From the NCBI RefSeq assembly GCF_947623445.1, contig NC_135242.1, positions 2,728,001 through 2,792,000 on the forward strand: a DNA stretch of 64,000 nt. The letters are read 5' to 3'. Shown here piece after piece: positions 34,316 to 48,313 of this stretch (positions are counted from its first letter, which is position 1; each line of letters starts with the position of its first letter). The notes under the pieces were generated by a model. That model saw nothing but the letters and a program-made list of their open reading frames with translations. It was not told the DNA's origin and made no database searches. Position numbers and translations under genes: made by a program. The DNA is from Clavelina lepadiformis (lineage: Eukaryota > Chordata > Ascidiacea > Aplousobranchia > Clavelinidae).

Positions 34316-34579
34316 TGTAACCACAAGTCTTCCTGAAGATCAGGTTAAACTAAGAGTTAAACATGCTCTCACGAAGCAACAAAAATCCCAAATGAGAAGA
34401 CGTTTCATTAAAAGTTTAGCTTTGAACGATTTGTAGCTGGTAGGCCTATAGACCAGGCCTATAATTTGGTGAAATTTTTAAATAATTTTGAGAATTCTTT
34501 AATCTTTAACGCAGCAGACCACAATCTTAGTTGTCATTTCATAGCAAACATGTGAGGCACCTGCGAGAGATGTGTCAAA
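34316..34579 (+). pseudogene. Inverted partial copy of the RIOK2 3' end and flank (left arm)
   Basis: Positions 34316-34410 read like the RIOK2 C-terminal coding segment (TTSLPEDQVKLRVK, TKQQKSQMRRR) but on the plus strand. At about 34408 the match jumps to the RIOK2 downstream flank and continues to 34579 (AACGATTTGTAGCTG, CAATCTTAGTTGTCATTTC, GCACCTGCGAGAGATGTGTC). The corresponding original pieces are 38968-39061 and 37966-38123 on the other side of the ZP gene, so about 840 bases are missing from this copy. It has no start, no acceptor and is not a gene. Confidence 0.85.
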
Positions 34580-34772
34580 ACAATTGTAATCATACGGCAA
34601 AACATTTCCGTTATTTGCGAGATACAATTGTTGTGATATAATTTATACAACGCTCGATAATTTAATTAGGTCGGAAACACCCACCACATAAATCACATCC
34701 TTTACCGGTAATCGGTACAGCTTAGGCGTATTGCTTTGTTTTACAAACATTTACAGCATAACAGTGCCGAGT

Positions 34773-34792
34773 GTGGTGTAAAATAATTTCAG
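34773..34792 (+). promoter_or_regulatory. Candidate 3' splice acceptor just before the ZP gene start
   Basis: GTAAAATAATTTCAG ends 19 bases before the ATG at 34812. The short leader suggests a trans-splice site or the end of a 5' untranslated intron. Confidence 0.4.
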
Positions 34793-34811
34793 AGCGTCTT
34801 AGGTTAAGAAA

Positions 34812-37166
34812 ATGTTACAAAATCGCGTTGTATTGTGCTTGGTCAGCATTTTGATCTACAAAGCTGCACCAATAAATGGGAACGTTTGTAGTACATTCTA
34901 TACTGCCACCTCCGCGGTGGACACTTTTCCTCTCACCGATCCTTGCACTGAAGTTACCAAATTTTCTTCGGAACCTGCAGTGGTCTTAGTTCAAGGAGGT
35001 GAAATACCTGATGGAGAAGATTGTAAGGTAACAGTTTGCCAAAATTTTTATCCAATGTTTTGGTTTTTCTTAAATCATAAATTATCGTAATTTATTTTTT
35101 TTTGTCGAAAGATGAGTCGTGCGTGCAAGACTTCCCGCCCACTGAACCGCCACCCCCACCACCATCGCTTGAACTTGAATGTGGGGAAGACGGCGAAGTA
35201 AAAATAAGGTGAATGTGTGGTTATAATTTTGGTCTCAACATATTTCTACCAATAATAGAATTATAGTCTTTAAGAACAACAACGAGTTTGGCAGAACATT
35301 TTACGGGAAGTTTTACAACTAAAACATCAAAGGTTGTTTAAAATAATTCTTTAGACTCTCCGCCGATACTTTGGATGACTTGCAAGTGGAAGAGAATGAC
35401 ACAATTGCGATATCATCATTACCTGTACATGATCTGAACTCAATTGACCTCGGGTGTGTGGCCAATTCAACTCACCCCGAGTTTAATCTCGGAATAAATA
35501 ATTGTTCAAGCGTGGAGGTAATTACGTAATCTACCAAACATTTAATCTAAATAACATGTTTTGTGCAACTTTTGGCGTATTGATAAAATCCTTGGAAATT
35601 TTTTAATTATAAACGTACGAAAATAATGTAACGTGTGTTTCCATGCATTTGCTTCGAATGAAAAAATCTTATTGCCCTTTTCACGTTTTAGTAATTGTTA
35701 TTATTTTAATTTCAGAGCACAGGCGACCTCCTTCAAGCTACATTCACTGTACGCCGCCATATATACTTCAACCAATCTCAGCCCATACAACGTTACAATG
35801 ATTCCTGCGTAAATTTAACTTGTGAATGGAATCTCACAGTGGTGGTCAATAGCTCAGCAATTTTCCCCGAAATTAAGTAATTACAGAAATACATTCGTGC
35901 TCATAATTAATGTGCATTTATAAATAAATATCATTTTTGTTCATTTTTTTCCAGGAAACTGGAGTTGGACGCGGTCGAGGAGAAAGGAGAATTCGATGTC
36001 GGGATTTCTTTCACAAACGACTCCACTTATTCGACCGAACTCCCCGAGAACTCACAGGTCAAAGTCTCAGATTATGTTCATGTGAAAGTCGATTTGACCG
36101 GAGTGGATCTCGACAGTTCCTTGCACTTACAAGTAACTAAAGTTCTCAAACGAATTGAAAAAAGTTTGTTCGTTCCAAAAACTTTGAATTATTTTGTAGT
36201 TGACAGAATGCTGGGCAAGACCGAAAGAGATTGCGACTGGTAGTCCAATGTACTCCATCATAAATGACAGGTTTTTTATTAAATTGTTATCAAAATTCTA
36301 GTCGCTAAATTTTACTGATAGACGCACTGTCATTTGCTGACTATTTTGTTGAACGTTTCAGTTGTCCAGCTGACAATTCATTCGATCCTGATGACGCAAT
36401 CATGATTGACAGAAATTATGACATAAAATATTCAATTTTTAAATTCCGCTCTTTTGTCTGGACACTTAATCAAGAGCAAGCGATCTACGTATATTGTGAC
36501 GTCACTATTTGTCATAATGATGTTGGATTTGGATGTGATAGTCAGGTAGATAACATTGATATGAAACGATACATGTTCGTAAGTATTTAAACGTCTGCAG
36601 ACAGCAAACAATAAACGATAAATCCAATTTCCTCTTAAGCCTGCATGTCCTGGAGACAAACGTCGCAAACGTGATTTGGAATCTTCCCAATCTCAGCACC
36701 GTGTCGTCGCATCAGGACCAATCTTCATCGCTCAAAACAAGAAGAAATATTGTGAACAAGTGCGTTTTTATTGGTCTTATATTTCCCGTTGTTGTGAAGT
36801 TTCATAAAAAATAATTAAACGCTTTCTTGTTTAGCTCAACGGAGGATGCAGTGACCTTTGTGAATTGCGTCATGATGACGTCATCTGTTCGTGCTACAAT
36901 AGAAGAAAGCTCCAGGAAAATGGAAAGACTTGTGAAGGTGGGTGAAGTGATGCATTTTGCACTTTATAGAGAAAATTGCCTCGGATGATATTCCTGATCA
37001 ATCTCTTCTTTCAGAAGCTGAAAATTATGAACTTGTGGATATCTTTGAAGAGAAAAATGACTCGATCCTCTTGGCCGCAGTTGCTCTTGTTGCTCTAGTC
37101 ACCATCGTGGTTGGAGTTGTTCTGAAGCAGAGGAGCAAAAGCAAGAATGTCCTCAATGTCGCCTGA
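34812..37166 (+). CDS. Secreted/membrane ZP-domain protein with EGF-like module and C-terminal TM
   Basis: Ten exons: 34812-35022, 35112-35208, 35355-35517, 35716-35876, 35955-36132, 36200-36270, 36362-36545, 36640-36759, 36835-36937, 37015-37166. Phases close, 479 residues. ZP domains polymerise into extracellular matrices such as egg coats. The order is: signal peptide (VVLCLVSILIYKAAPINGN); a Pro-rich spacer (PPTEPPPPPPS); ZP-N (LECGEDGEVKIRLSAD, with several NxS/T sites); ZP-C with ECWARPKEIATGSPMYSI, DSCPADNSFD, YVYCDVTICH; a furin-like site GDKRRKRD; an EGF-like module (CEQLNGGCSDLCEL, ICSCYNRRKL); a hydrophobic span (ILLAAVALVALVTIVVGVVL) and a short basic tail. This layout fits egg vitelline-coat proteins of ascidians, but the tissue role is inference. 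The ZP-C join uses the donor after 36270; an earlier GT at 36240 would lose a conserved cysteine. AATAAA lies at 37250-37255. Confidence 0.92.
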
Positions 37167-38880
37167 TTGGCTGGAACTAACCCTGAATGTGCGCCTGTTC
37201 TTACCGACTTTCACAAAATAAGACAATATCATGTATTCTAGTGTGACATAATAAACATGTAACCACCTAACCATATTTGAAAGTGTGACTAAAATCCAAT
37301 TACTTAATTCTTCGTAAATGTCATATATTTGTGAGATACAGTATGAAATTACAGCTACATACATAGCGACAATAAAGCAAACATTAAGAAACTACGTAAT
37401 TTTAATAATTGTGCTTTTTATTACTTACTTGGCATAAACTACTCAAACGTGCCGACATCTCCGAATACCTTGCATAGAATTTCCTGTTGATAAATCATAC
37501 CGTGAGCTCCGTATCACGCTTTCGTTTATTCCATCGTAACGTAATTTTTCCTGAGTCAGTGGGTAAAAAGCTGGCATGGCAGTTTTGGCGACGGTGAAGC
37601 AGCGCTGGCCACACTGCATATTGTAATCGTTCAGGCCCGATATAATTCATTCTACTAAAGCACAGTCTGTGACAAACGTTGTTATTTTGCTGTCTAAAGT
37701 TGACACTGTGCAGCAACATGTTTTTTCAATGAAGCAACAATATAATCAAGTTTAATCGATAGCAACATTTGTGCTTGTTGCTGTCAACCCCATAAGACAG
37801 CTATCACTGGCAATTATTCAAAATGCAACTTTCTGTTGATCGTGTATAAGTGGTCGGGCATACGTAAGCAGTTAAACGTATACACAACACAAACCGCGTA
37901 GTGGTTGCAATTTGCAAAGCAACGTCTATATAATCAGAGGATAACCAATCCAATAGACACATCTCTCGCAGGTGCATTATATGTTTGCTATGAAATGACA
38001 ACTAAGATTGTGGTCTGTTGCGTTTGATTAAAGAATTCTCAAAATTATTTAAACATTTCACCAAATTATAACTTAGACCAGGTCTATAGCAGCTACAAAT
38101 CGTTCAAAGCTAAACTTTTAATAAAACATTTTTATAGTTACAAAAAGAAAGACGTCAACAATACAAGATCTAAATATAAATGCTGCCGCAATATAATACC
38201 GCTTATATGTATATGTATACTTTTTGTCTTGCCCATTTTGTTTAACACCATTATAGTCAATGGTAACGGTGGATATTGCAACCATTAAGTGTCAAAGCAA
38301 AATATAAGCAAGTATAGAAGCTAAACTTTCAAAGCAGTTTGTATTTGTTTTTCATCGCGATGCTGTTGTTTGGTGATTTGCACGTAGAAATTATTGTTTT
38401 GCATTATAAATCGCAAAGTTCTAACTAAATTATACTTAATAAACAGGCATTTTATTTGTAAATTACTGAAGCAATCATGAAGGCTTGAACATTGTAAACC
38501 AGCCAAATGACTATAACCTAATTCTTCTAGTTGTCTCCCTTCAAAGGAGATTAGTGAAAAATCGCTTGAAGTCACGTGATCGTCCTGGCATTGTTTTTTG
38601 TATCGAACCAAACACCACTTTGCTTCTCTTTGAAACTGTTTACGTCCATTACTGGATTAACGCGACAATTTGCACTAGAAATGAGCATGCGTTGAGTGAG
38701 ACCTCAATTGCTACAGCAAAATATTTCCCGGAAATTCAATTTTTATTGCATTGCAATGTGCAGCAAAAAGACGGTCACAACCAAAAGACTGGAAATCATA
38801 ATAACGTAACAAAAATTGGCGATTCAGGGAAAACTAAAAACTGGATTTGTTTGACACGAAAGTTAAACACAACCAAAGTA
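37167..38880. other. Intergenic DNA between the ZP gene and RIOK2 (tail to tail)
   Basis: It contains the ZP polyadenylation signal (37250-37255), the RIOK2 polyadenylation signal on the minus strand (38742-38747, reading AATAAA) and the flank part of the inverted duplication (37966-38123). Open frames over 38485-38895 look like 3' untranslated sequence, not a gene. Confidence 0.6.
37966..38123 (-). repeat. Inverted duplication, right arm (flank part)
   Basis: This is the reverse complement of 34408-34579, with roughly nine in ten bases matching by eye. Together with 38968-39061 inside the RIOK2 last exon it forms the source of the left-arm copy. The two arms enclose the ZP gene. Confidence 0.85.
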
Positions 38881-42818
<3,938 letters not shown>

Positions 42819-43249
42819 AAGGCTGCCACTCGTAGGGATTTTACCCTACGGTAGGGTTTTTACCCTACGGTAGGGTTTTTTGGCCCCTTGTAGGGTGTAG
42901 GGTGACCCTACGTGTTTTTCACCTTTATTCATAGATTTCCTTTTGTTTAAAGTAAAATAAAAATAAATTCAAATAATAAATTTACTGAATAATGACAAAA
43001 ACATAGTCAAAGCCAGGGGTGGCCAAACTGCGGCATGCGGCTCTTTAATGAATTAGCATTGTTGAATTAGACATGCATTTTCCCGGTCTAGACGAGTTGT
43101 TTGATCAGATTATGAAACAATGCGTTCTATCTCCTGTAGTAACAATGGACTGTTTGTTGTAACAATAGACAGTTGGACACTTTAGTTAAGTAAATTGTCA
43201 GATTGAAGCTGTTCGTCAGGGCTGACCTAGTTTTAAGTCATGGTTATGG

Positions 43250-43312
43250 TTATACCAACGATATAAAGATTCTTATCTTACGATTATCTGATTCTTTATA
43301 TCGTTGGTTATA
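43250..43312. repeat. Hairpin upstream of the transposase frame
   Basis: ACCAACGATATAAAG and CTTTATATCGTTGGT form an exact inverted repeat with the arms extending imperfectly to GGTTATA/TATAAC. About 25 bases separate the arms. It may be a small nested element or a regulatory structure of the transposon. Confidence 0.65.
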
Positions 43313-43527
43313 CTAATAAGTAATAATTGTAAATTGCAAAAAGAGTTGGAGAAGCCCAGCAGGTGGAGACTGGAGAGTGAAACAGCAGATGAGCAGAATC
43401 AGCAGATTGAACAGACAGGATTACAGGAATCAAGTGATCTTGTTTTGATCAAGTCAAGTGATCTTGAATACGATACTTTTATCATTAAATTACAATAATT
43501 CTCGTTGTTGACAAGTTGACAACGGTA

Positions 43528-45027
43528 ATGCCCAAAGAGGTGAGATCCAAAAATTCTAGGTTTCGATCGCAAAGCTACAGAAAGGAAAGGGAAAAGGAAA
43601 ACTGGGCACAAGGATGGTTAAAAGTTTCGTCTCAGGGTGCATCAAAAGCATTTTGTCAATTTTGTGACAAGAACATTCTTGCTGGGAAATCAGAACCAAT
43701 GAGGCATGCAAAAACTGCTCAACATTGTCAAAATGCTGTACAAGTTCTTGGTAGCACATTGATGGAGCAATATATCACAAGTAGTCAAGGCTGCATCAAA
43801 GCTGAATTAAATACTGTGGCCTTAATTGCAAGACGCAATATTTCTTTCAATTTCATGGCATACATGGTACCAACCCTGAAGCAAATTGCTAGTGATTCCA
43901 AAGCAATAAAAGATATGACCTGTGGTCGGACAAAAACAACATATCTACTAACAGAATGTCTAGCTGTTGATGCTCATGAAAGGTTAATTCAAGAGCTACA
44001 AGAAGCTAAAGGCTTTTCAATTCTCTGTGATAAAGCATCAGATATATCAATGAATAAAATCTTTTGTATAAACGTCCGCTACTTATACAATGGATCACCA
44101 AGAACACAGTTATACCAACTCATTAGGCTAAAAAGGGGAAACGCAGAAGCTCTATTTGCTGCCTTGGAAGAAGCATTGGTTAAAGACAAACTCACATGGC
44201 AACAAGTGGTTGGATATGCTTCAGATGGAGAAAATTTGATGCAAGGTGGTAGTAATTCATTTTTAACACGGATGTTAGAAAAGATTCCTGATATTTTTGT
44301 ATTGAAGTGTTATTGCCACAGCATCCATCTAGTGGCAAATCATGCTTGCAAAAAGCTTTCAAAAACAGCTGAACAACTTGTGCAAGACATCTATAATTAT
44401 TTTAAAAATTCATCCAGCAAACAGGAGTCATTGAAAGAATTTCAACATTTTTGCAAAACGGAACCACACAAGATGTTGAAAATGTGTCAAACCCGGTGGC
44501 TTTCTTTACAAATGTGCACCTCAAGGATAGTAGAACAGTGGAAACCACTGCAATTGTTTTTTACTGCAGAGGTATTTGAGGATCAATCAGCAACTGCTGA
44601 AAGAGTGCTCAATGGTCTAAAAGCACCTTATCTGAGGGCCACTTTTGAATTCATGAACTTTGTTTTAGATGAACTCACTGGGTTGAATCGTCTGTTTCAA
44701 TCCAATGAATGCCAGCTGCACAATCTTTATCCCGAAGTGGTCCGTGTCATGAAAATGTTTGCTTTGAACTTTATGAAGCGATCTTATATCAAAGATAGTC
44801 ATATCCACCATCTTAATGTTGACGGCAGCTCCCGCTGGCTTTCTATCCAAGAGGTTTATCCAGGCTTGATGGCAAGTGACACAATCAAAGAATTGCTACC
44901 TCATCAGAAAGAAAGTTTCTTGGAAAGATATAGGGAATGGTATAGGGAGGCAGTGAAGCAATTATATCGAAGGATCAATTATCAAAGGATCAATCAAACT
45001 ACTTTAGTTCTGGTGCTTTTGAACTGA
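43528..45027 (+). CDS. hAT transposase, apparently short at the C-terminus
   Basis: The frame encodes 499 residues with no internal stop. A BED-type zinc finger lies near the N-terminus: FCQFC (Cys43, Cys46) and HAKTAQH (His60, His66). The RNase H-like catalytic region shows GFSILCDKASDIS (the first acidic position of hAT enzymes), WQQVVGYASDGENLMQG, and LKCYCHSIHLVANHACKKL, then TRWLSLQMC. The family normally continues into a C-terminal hATC dimerisation segment. Here the protein ends soon after KQLYRRINYQRINQTTL, so that segment appears to be missing and the enzyme may be inactive. The ATG at 43528 is the first in frame; an upstream extension has none. A domesticated host gene is possible but the flanking terminal repeats argue for a transposon. 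Confidence 0.85.
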   Translation: MPKEVRSKNSRFRSQSYRKEREKENWAQGWLKVSSQGASKAFCQFCDKNILAGKSEPMRHAKTAQHCQNAVQVLGSTLMEQYITSSQGCIKAELNTVALIARRNISFNFMAYMVPTLKQIASDSKAIKDMTCGRTKTTYLLTECLAVDAHERLIQELQEAKGFSILCDKASDISMNKIFCINVRYLYNGSPRTQLYQLIRLKRGNAEALFAALEEALVKDKLTWQQVVGYASDGENLMQGGSNSFLTRMLEKIPDIFVLKCYCHSIHLVANHACKKLSKTAEQLVQDIYNYFKNSSSKQESLKEFQHFCKTEPHKMLKMCQTRWLSLQMCTSRIVEQWKPLQLFFTAEVFEDQSATAERVLNGLKAPYLRATFEFMNFVLDELTGLNRLFQSNECQLHNLYPEVVRVMKMFALNFMKRSYIKDSHIHHLNVDGSSRWLSIQEVYPGLMASDTIKELLPHQKESFLERYREWYREAVKQLYRRINYQRINQTTLVLVLLN

Positions 45028-45157
45028 AACTAAAGTAGTTATTAAGTGCCATAAAACTGCCAAAATTTCTTTTTTTTTTGTTTAAACTGCGTAGGGAGAT
45101 GTAGGGTTTTTTTAGCTGTGCTGGTAGGGTTAATTTCTTATTTTGAGTGGCAACACT

Positions 45158-45890
45158 CAAAGCCAGAAAGCCTTACAAAATGAGTTTAGAATGGGCTCGA
45201 AAAAAATATTTCCAGTTTTATTCTTTTTCTTATTCTGGTTTTATTTCATTCTGTCATGAGTGTTAAAAGAAAAACGTTAGCTTTCTCCTACATACTTTTT
45301 CTGGGCTTTTGGGAACACTCGGTTAAGCGAACGCTCAAAACCGCATTTTATGCATCCACATGAGCATCCTTTTGCGGACTCGACGTCACACGACCTGCTA
45401 GAGTATTGCCAAGTGTTGAATGCAAGGTTGCGGAGGAACATGGAAAGATAAGAAAGAACTTAAAACGACAAATGTCACTCTTTTAAAATATTACCATTCA
45501 ATTTTTATGACATCGCTCACCTGTAATTGTATGGTTATGGTTTGTTATAATGAAATAAATGGAGTGTTACGCTTATAAGTTCAGCTTTTTAATATAAGAA
45601 GACTGATGCAAAGCAATTCCTTTTTGTGATATGATTATATATACAGTATAACTAAAGTGCTTCTTGCCGCCTTGAATAGATCTTGAATTCCATGCATGTA
45701 CAGTATTTGATTGTTTTTAAAAGTAACAGAAATTAGATGTTAAGTAAACCGCCACAGAGACGTGACAGCGCTGGAATGCAAGCGAATACGACGCTTTTCT
45801 TTGCGTTTAGTCTGCCTGCATTATACACCTTGCGAGCTATTTTTCCTACTATCTTGATAATAAGTTGAAGATTGTATGTATTTGTTTTAG
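45158..45890. other. Non-coding stretch
   Basis: I see nothing beyond the right edge of the hAT element and the upstream side of the zinc-finger remnant. Confidence 0.5.
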
Positions 45891-46443
45891 TGGACAGCGA
45901 CCTTATCAGTGCAAGGTTCGTCAAAACTCTTTTACTCAAATCAGCCATTTGAAATCTCATATGAATATGCACATTGGTGACTGCCCTTATCAGTGCAAAA
46001 TGTGTCACAAGTCATTTTCTTTAAGGCACACTTTAAAAGCTCATATGACTATTCACATTGGAGAGCGGCCTAATCAATGCAACACATGTTACGTTTACCG
46101 TTTTCCAAAAGATGATATAAGAATTCACAACGTAGAGCGAATTTATCAATGTCAGGCGTGAAACATGTCATTTTTCAAAAGCAGCCAATTGCGAACTCAT
46201 ATGACAATCCACACTGGAGATCGGCCTTTTCAATGCGAGGTGAGTTAAAGATCATTTTCCGATTGCAGTTTTTTGAAGAGGCATATGATAGTTCACACTG
46301 AACAGCGACTATACCATTGTGGAACGCTATTTAGGCTGAAAGATACTTTGTCACAGCATATGATAGTTTACACTGGGGCACGATCATACAAATGTGAATG
46401 TTGTGATTAGCCATTTGTACATAATTCTCATTTACTCATTTCA
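45891..46443 (+). pseudogene. Decayed C2H2 zinc-finger gene fragment
   Basis: About six C2H2 fingers in tandem can be read, with typical linkers (IGERPNQC, TGDRPFQC) and helices (HLKSHMNMH, TLKAHMTIH, LRTHMTIH, FLKRHMIVH, LSQHMIVY). The segment begins just after TTTGTTTTAG, an acceptor-like sequence. Finger 1 has lost its second cysteine (YQCKVRQNSF), finger 3 lacks the usual spacing, and the frame meets stops at the end of finger 3, in finger 5 and in the last finger. The start and any effector domain are not visible. It is a remnant of a polyzinc-finger transcription factor gene. Confidence 0.85.
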
Positions 46444-47007
46444 TTTGATGATGTGAATCATGTTTTGAATTAATTTCTTTATATTATGATTCGACCATCT
46501 CATGAAGACATTGGAATATTGTAAATGTAAACAATGACAATAAAAAAATGACAGTGGCAGTAAATATTTATTTTATTTCTCTTATAACAATAACTATTTT
46601 GAATAAACTTATTGATACCAATCTTAATGTCTACCCCGAAAGCACATTAAACTATTCATAGCCTTCTGAAATATGAAATGCGTTCCACTAAGTTAGTCGT
46701 CATGAAGCTTGGGCCAAGTAGCCTATTACGTCCAAAATATATTTTATGTAACTTATTGCTTAAAGGTCGCTTTGTTTTTTGTTTTATTTGAATTAAATAA
46801 ATCGTGTTGACTATTAATCTCGCTCATTCATACGTAGCCTATAGATTTTTTCTTTCTGCAAATATTTTACGGGATCCGTAAACATAAAAACGTATTTCCA
46901 CATGAATATATTCGTTTAATGTCGTTTATCATTATCTTTTATTCCAATAGCTCATTGCAACAATGCTCCAGCTACAATAATTTTGATAAACCAAGCACGA
47001 ACGCTGG
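46444..47007. other. Non-coding stretch
   Basis: I see no gene. It includes the 3' side of the minus-strand protease inhibitor gene. Confidence 0.5.
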
Positions 47008-47927
47008 TTAATCACTTGAGCAATCTTGGCTTGGGAAATAGTCTTTCTTGTAGAGAAGACTTTTCCTAAAAACATGTAGTTTACTGGAATAATGTCAAAC
47101 GAAAACGAACTCGTACAGAGGAAAATGAAAAAGTTGCCAAAGAGCGATTCTTACCCTTCCAAGAACTGCCTCCCGCCTTCCTGACAGAGACGACATAGAT
47201 TGCTCCATTTCTTTCCTTCGTTATCACAAACCGGTCTGTATTCTCTTGTACAGTCTCCTAAAAGCTCTCTGCACTTGCAAAATTTCTACAAAAAGTAAAG
47301 CAAATTTTGTGAATTTATATCGCAACGACTGTCTTAGCTTGCCTGTATCTAGTAGCATGCATATAACTACCCCGTTTCCAATGTAAAACTCAGGATGGTC
47401 AGGCCCGCACTTGTACTCTGCAAATATCAGAATTAAAAACAAAAAATTTTATCTTTGTATTAATACTGTTGTTGTATTACATTGCTTAAAATATTAAAAG
47501 CACTCATATTATATTATTTGTTTGCGATGAAACGTCACCGACCAGGACATTCTTCATGATTCACACAATTATCTCCGTGAAGCAACATAGGGTAAGGGCA
47601 AGTGCATCCAATGCGACATTGAAGTGTGCAAAACTTTGATATATATCTGTCCTCACACGTCGACACACAGCCACCGCAGGTCGAAAATTGTTGATTACCG
47701 GGACAGGTTTCATCGATTTCACCGTCGGGGATCTCCAGTAAGCCTAAAGCTGCGAGAAAGAAAAGATTAGGCATTTAACACCACAGAAGTCAAAGTCTAA
47801 AGTGCGCTAGAATTTTACATAGGAAAAAAACTTGTTTTTTAACAGCAAATCAGTAGAAGATCATACCTAGTTTGTTTCCAAGAAAAGCTGTTGCCAAAAG
47901 CATCAGTCCACCAAAGGTAAGATGCAT
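47008..47927 (-). CDS. Secreted TIL + Kazal double-domain protease inhibitor
   Basis: Five exons: 47927-47867, 47749-47543, 47417-47371, 47285-47155, 47065-47008. Phases close, 167 residues. A signal peptide (MHLTFGGLMLLATAFLG) precedes an acidic linker. A trypsin-inhibitor-like (TIL) domain follows with the expected ten cysteines (TCPGNQQFSTCGGCVSTCED ... CRIGCTCPYPML ... CVNHEECPG). After a short spacer (YKCGPDHPEFYIGNG) comes a Kazal-like module: CKCRELLGDCTREYRPVCDN, KKWSNLCRLCQEGG, with the last cysteine in the final exon (FPSQDCSSD). TIL and Kazal modules both bind serine proteases through an exposed loop, so this should be a secreted inhibitor acting in haemolymph, gut or on the egg; the tissue is unknown. 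The Kazal C-terminal half is slightly longer than usual. Confidence 0.88.
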
Positions 47928-48313
47928 TGTGTTTTTGATTTGTGTCACAAGCGAATCAAAACAAAGTTGAAAAGTGTTTTATAAATTCTGTGCTTAACAA
48001 AATTACTGCATTACGTATAATCGTATAGTTTAAGTTTAAACAATTTCAAATATTAAATCGCTTAACTTGGTATAACGGTTGATAAGCGTTTTACTTTCAT
48101 GAACTATAATAATAACTTATAATAACTGTCTAATAATAACTAATAATAACTAGTAATAGTTACTAAGTGTAGAATAAAAATCAGAATAAGTAATTTTCTA
48201 ATTCTGATTTACTTCTCTTATTCATACGTCTATCACTGATGAATGTTCTATTACTATGGCTTGGTTTGGGACCATGTCTATATATATATATAAACATACG
48301 TACTGTGTGCGTA

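Larger units (their letters stand above)
33371..34811. other. Intergenic DNA between HECTD2 and the ZP gene
   Basis: It contains the left arm of a RIOK2-derived inverted duplication (34316-34579). Promoters of the two divergently transcribed neighbours must lie here, since HECTD2 is on minus and the ZP gene on plus. No core promoter element is evident. Confidence 0.55.
42819..45157 (+). mobile_element. hAT-superfamily DNA transposon
   Basis: GCTGCCACTC at the left and GAGTGGCAAC at the right form short terminal inverted repeats. Inside them, TAGGG/CCCTA words are densely repeated (about 42832-42915 at the left, 45090-45130 at the right), which looks like subterminal transposase-binding sites. 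A 499-codon hAT transposase frame lies between. The target duplication is not clear (TCAAA shared). A second hAT-like end, CAGGGGTGGCCAAACTGCGG, starts at 43014, and the decamer TCAAAGCCAG occurs at both 43007-43016 and 45157-45166, so an insertion within an insertion is possible. Confidence 0.75.

Noticed and set aside
34242-34436. Short + frame with RIOK2-like C-terminus as a gene
   Set aside because: It is only the copied fragment of the RIOK2 tail inside the inverted duplication; its upstream part has no relation to RIOK2 and there is no kinase domain.
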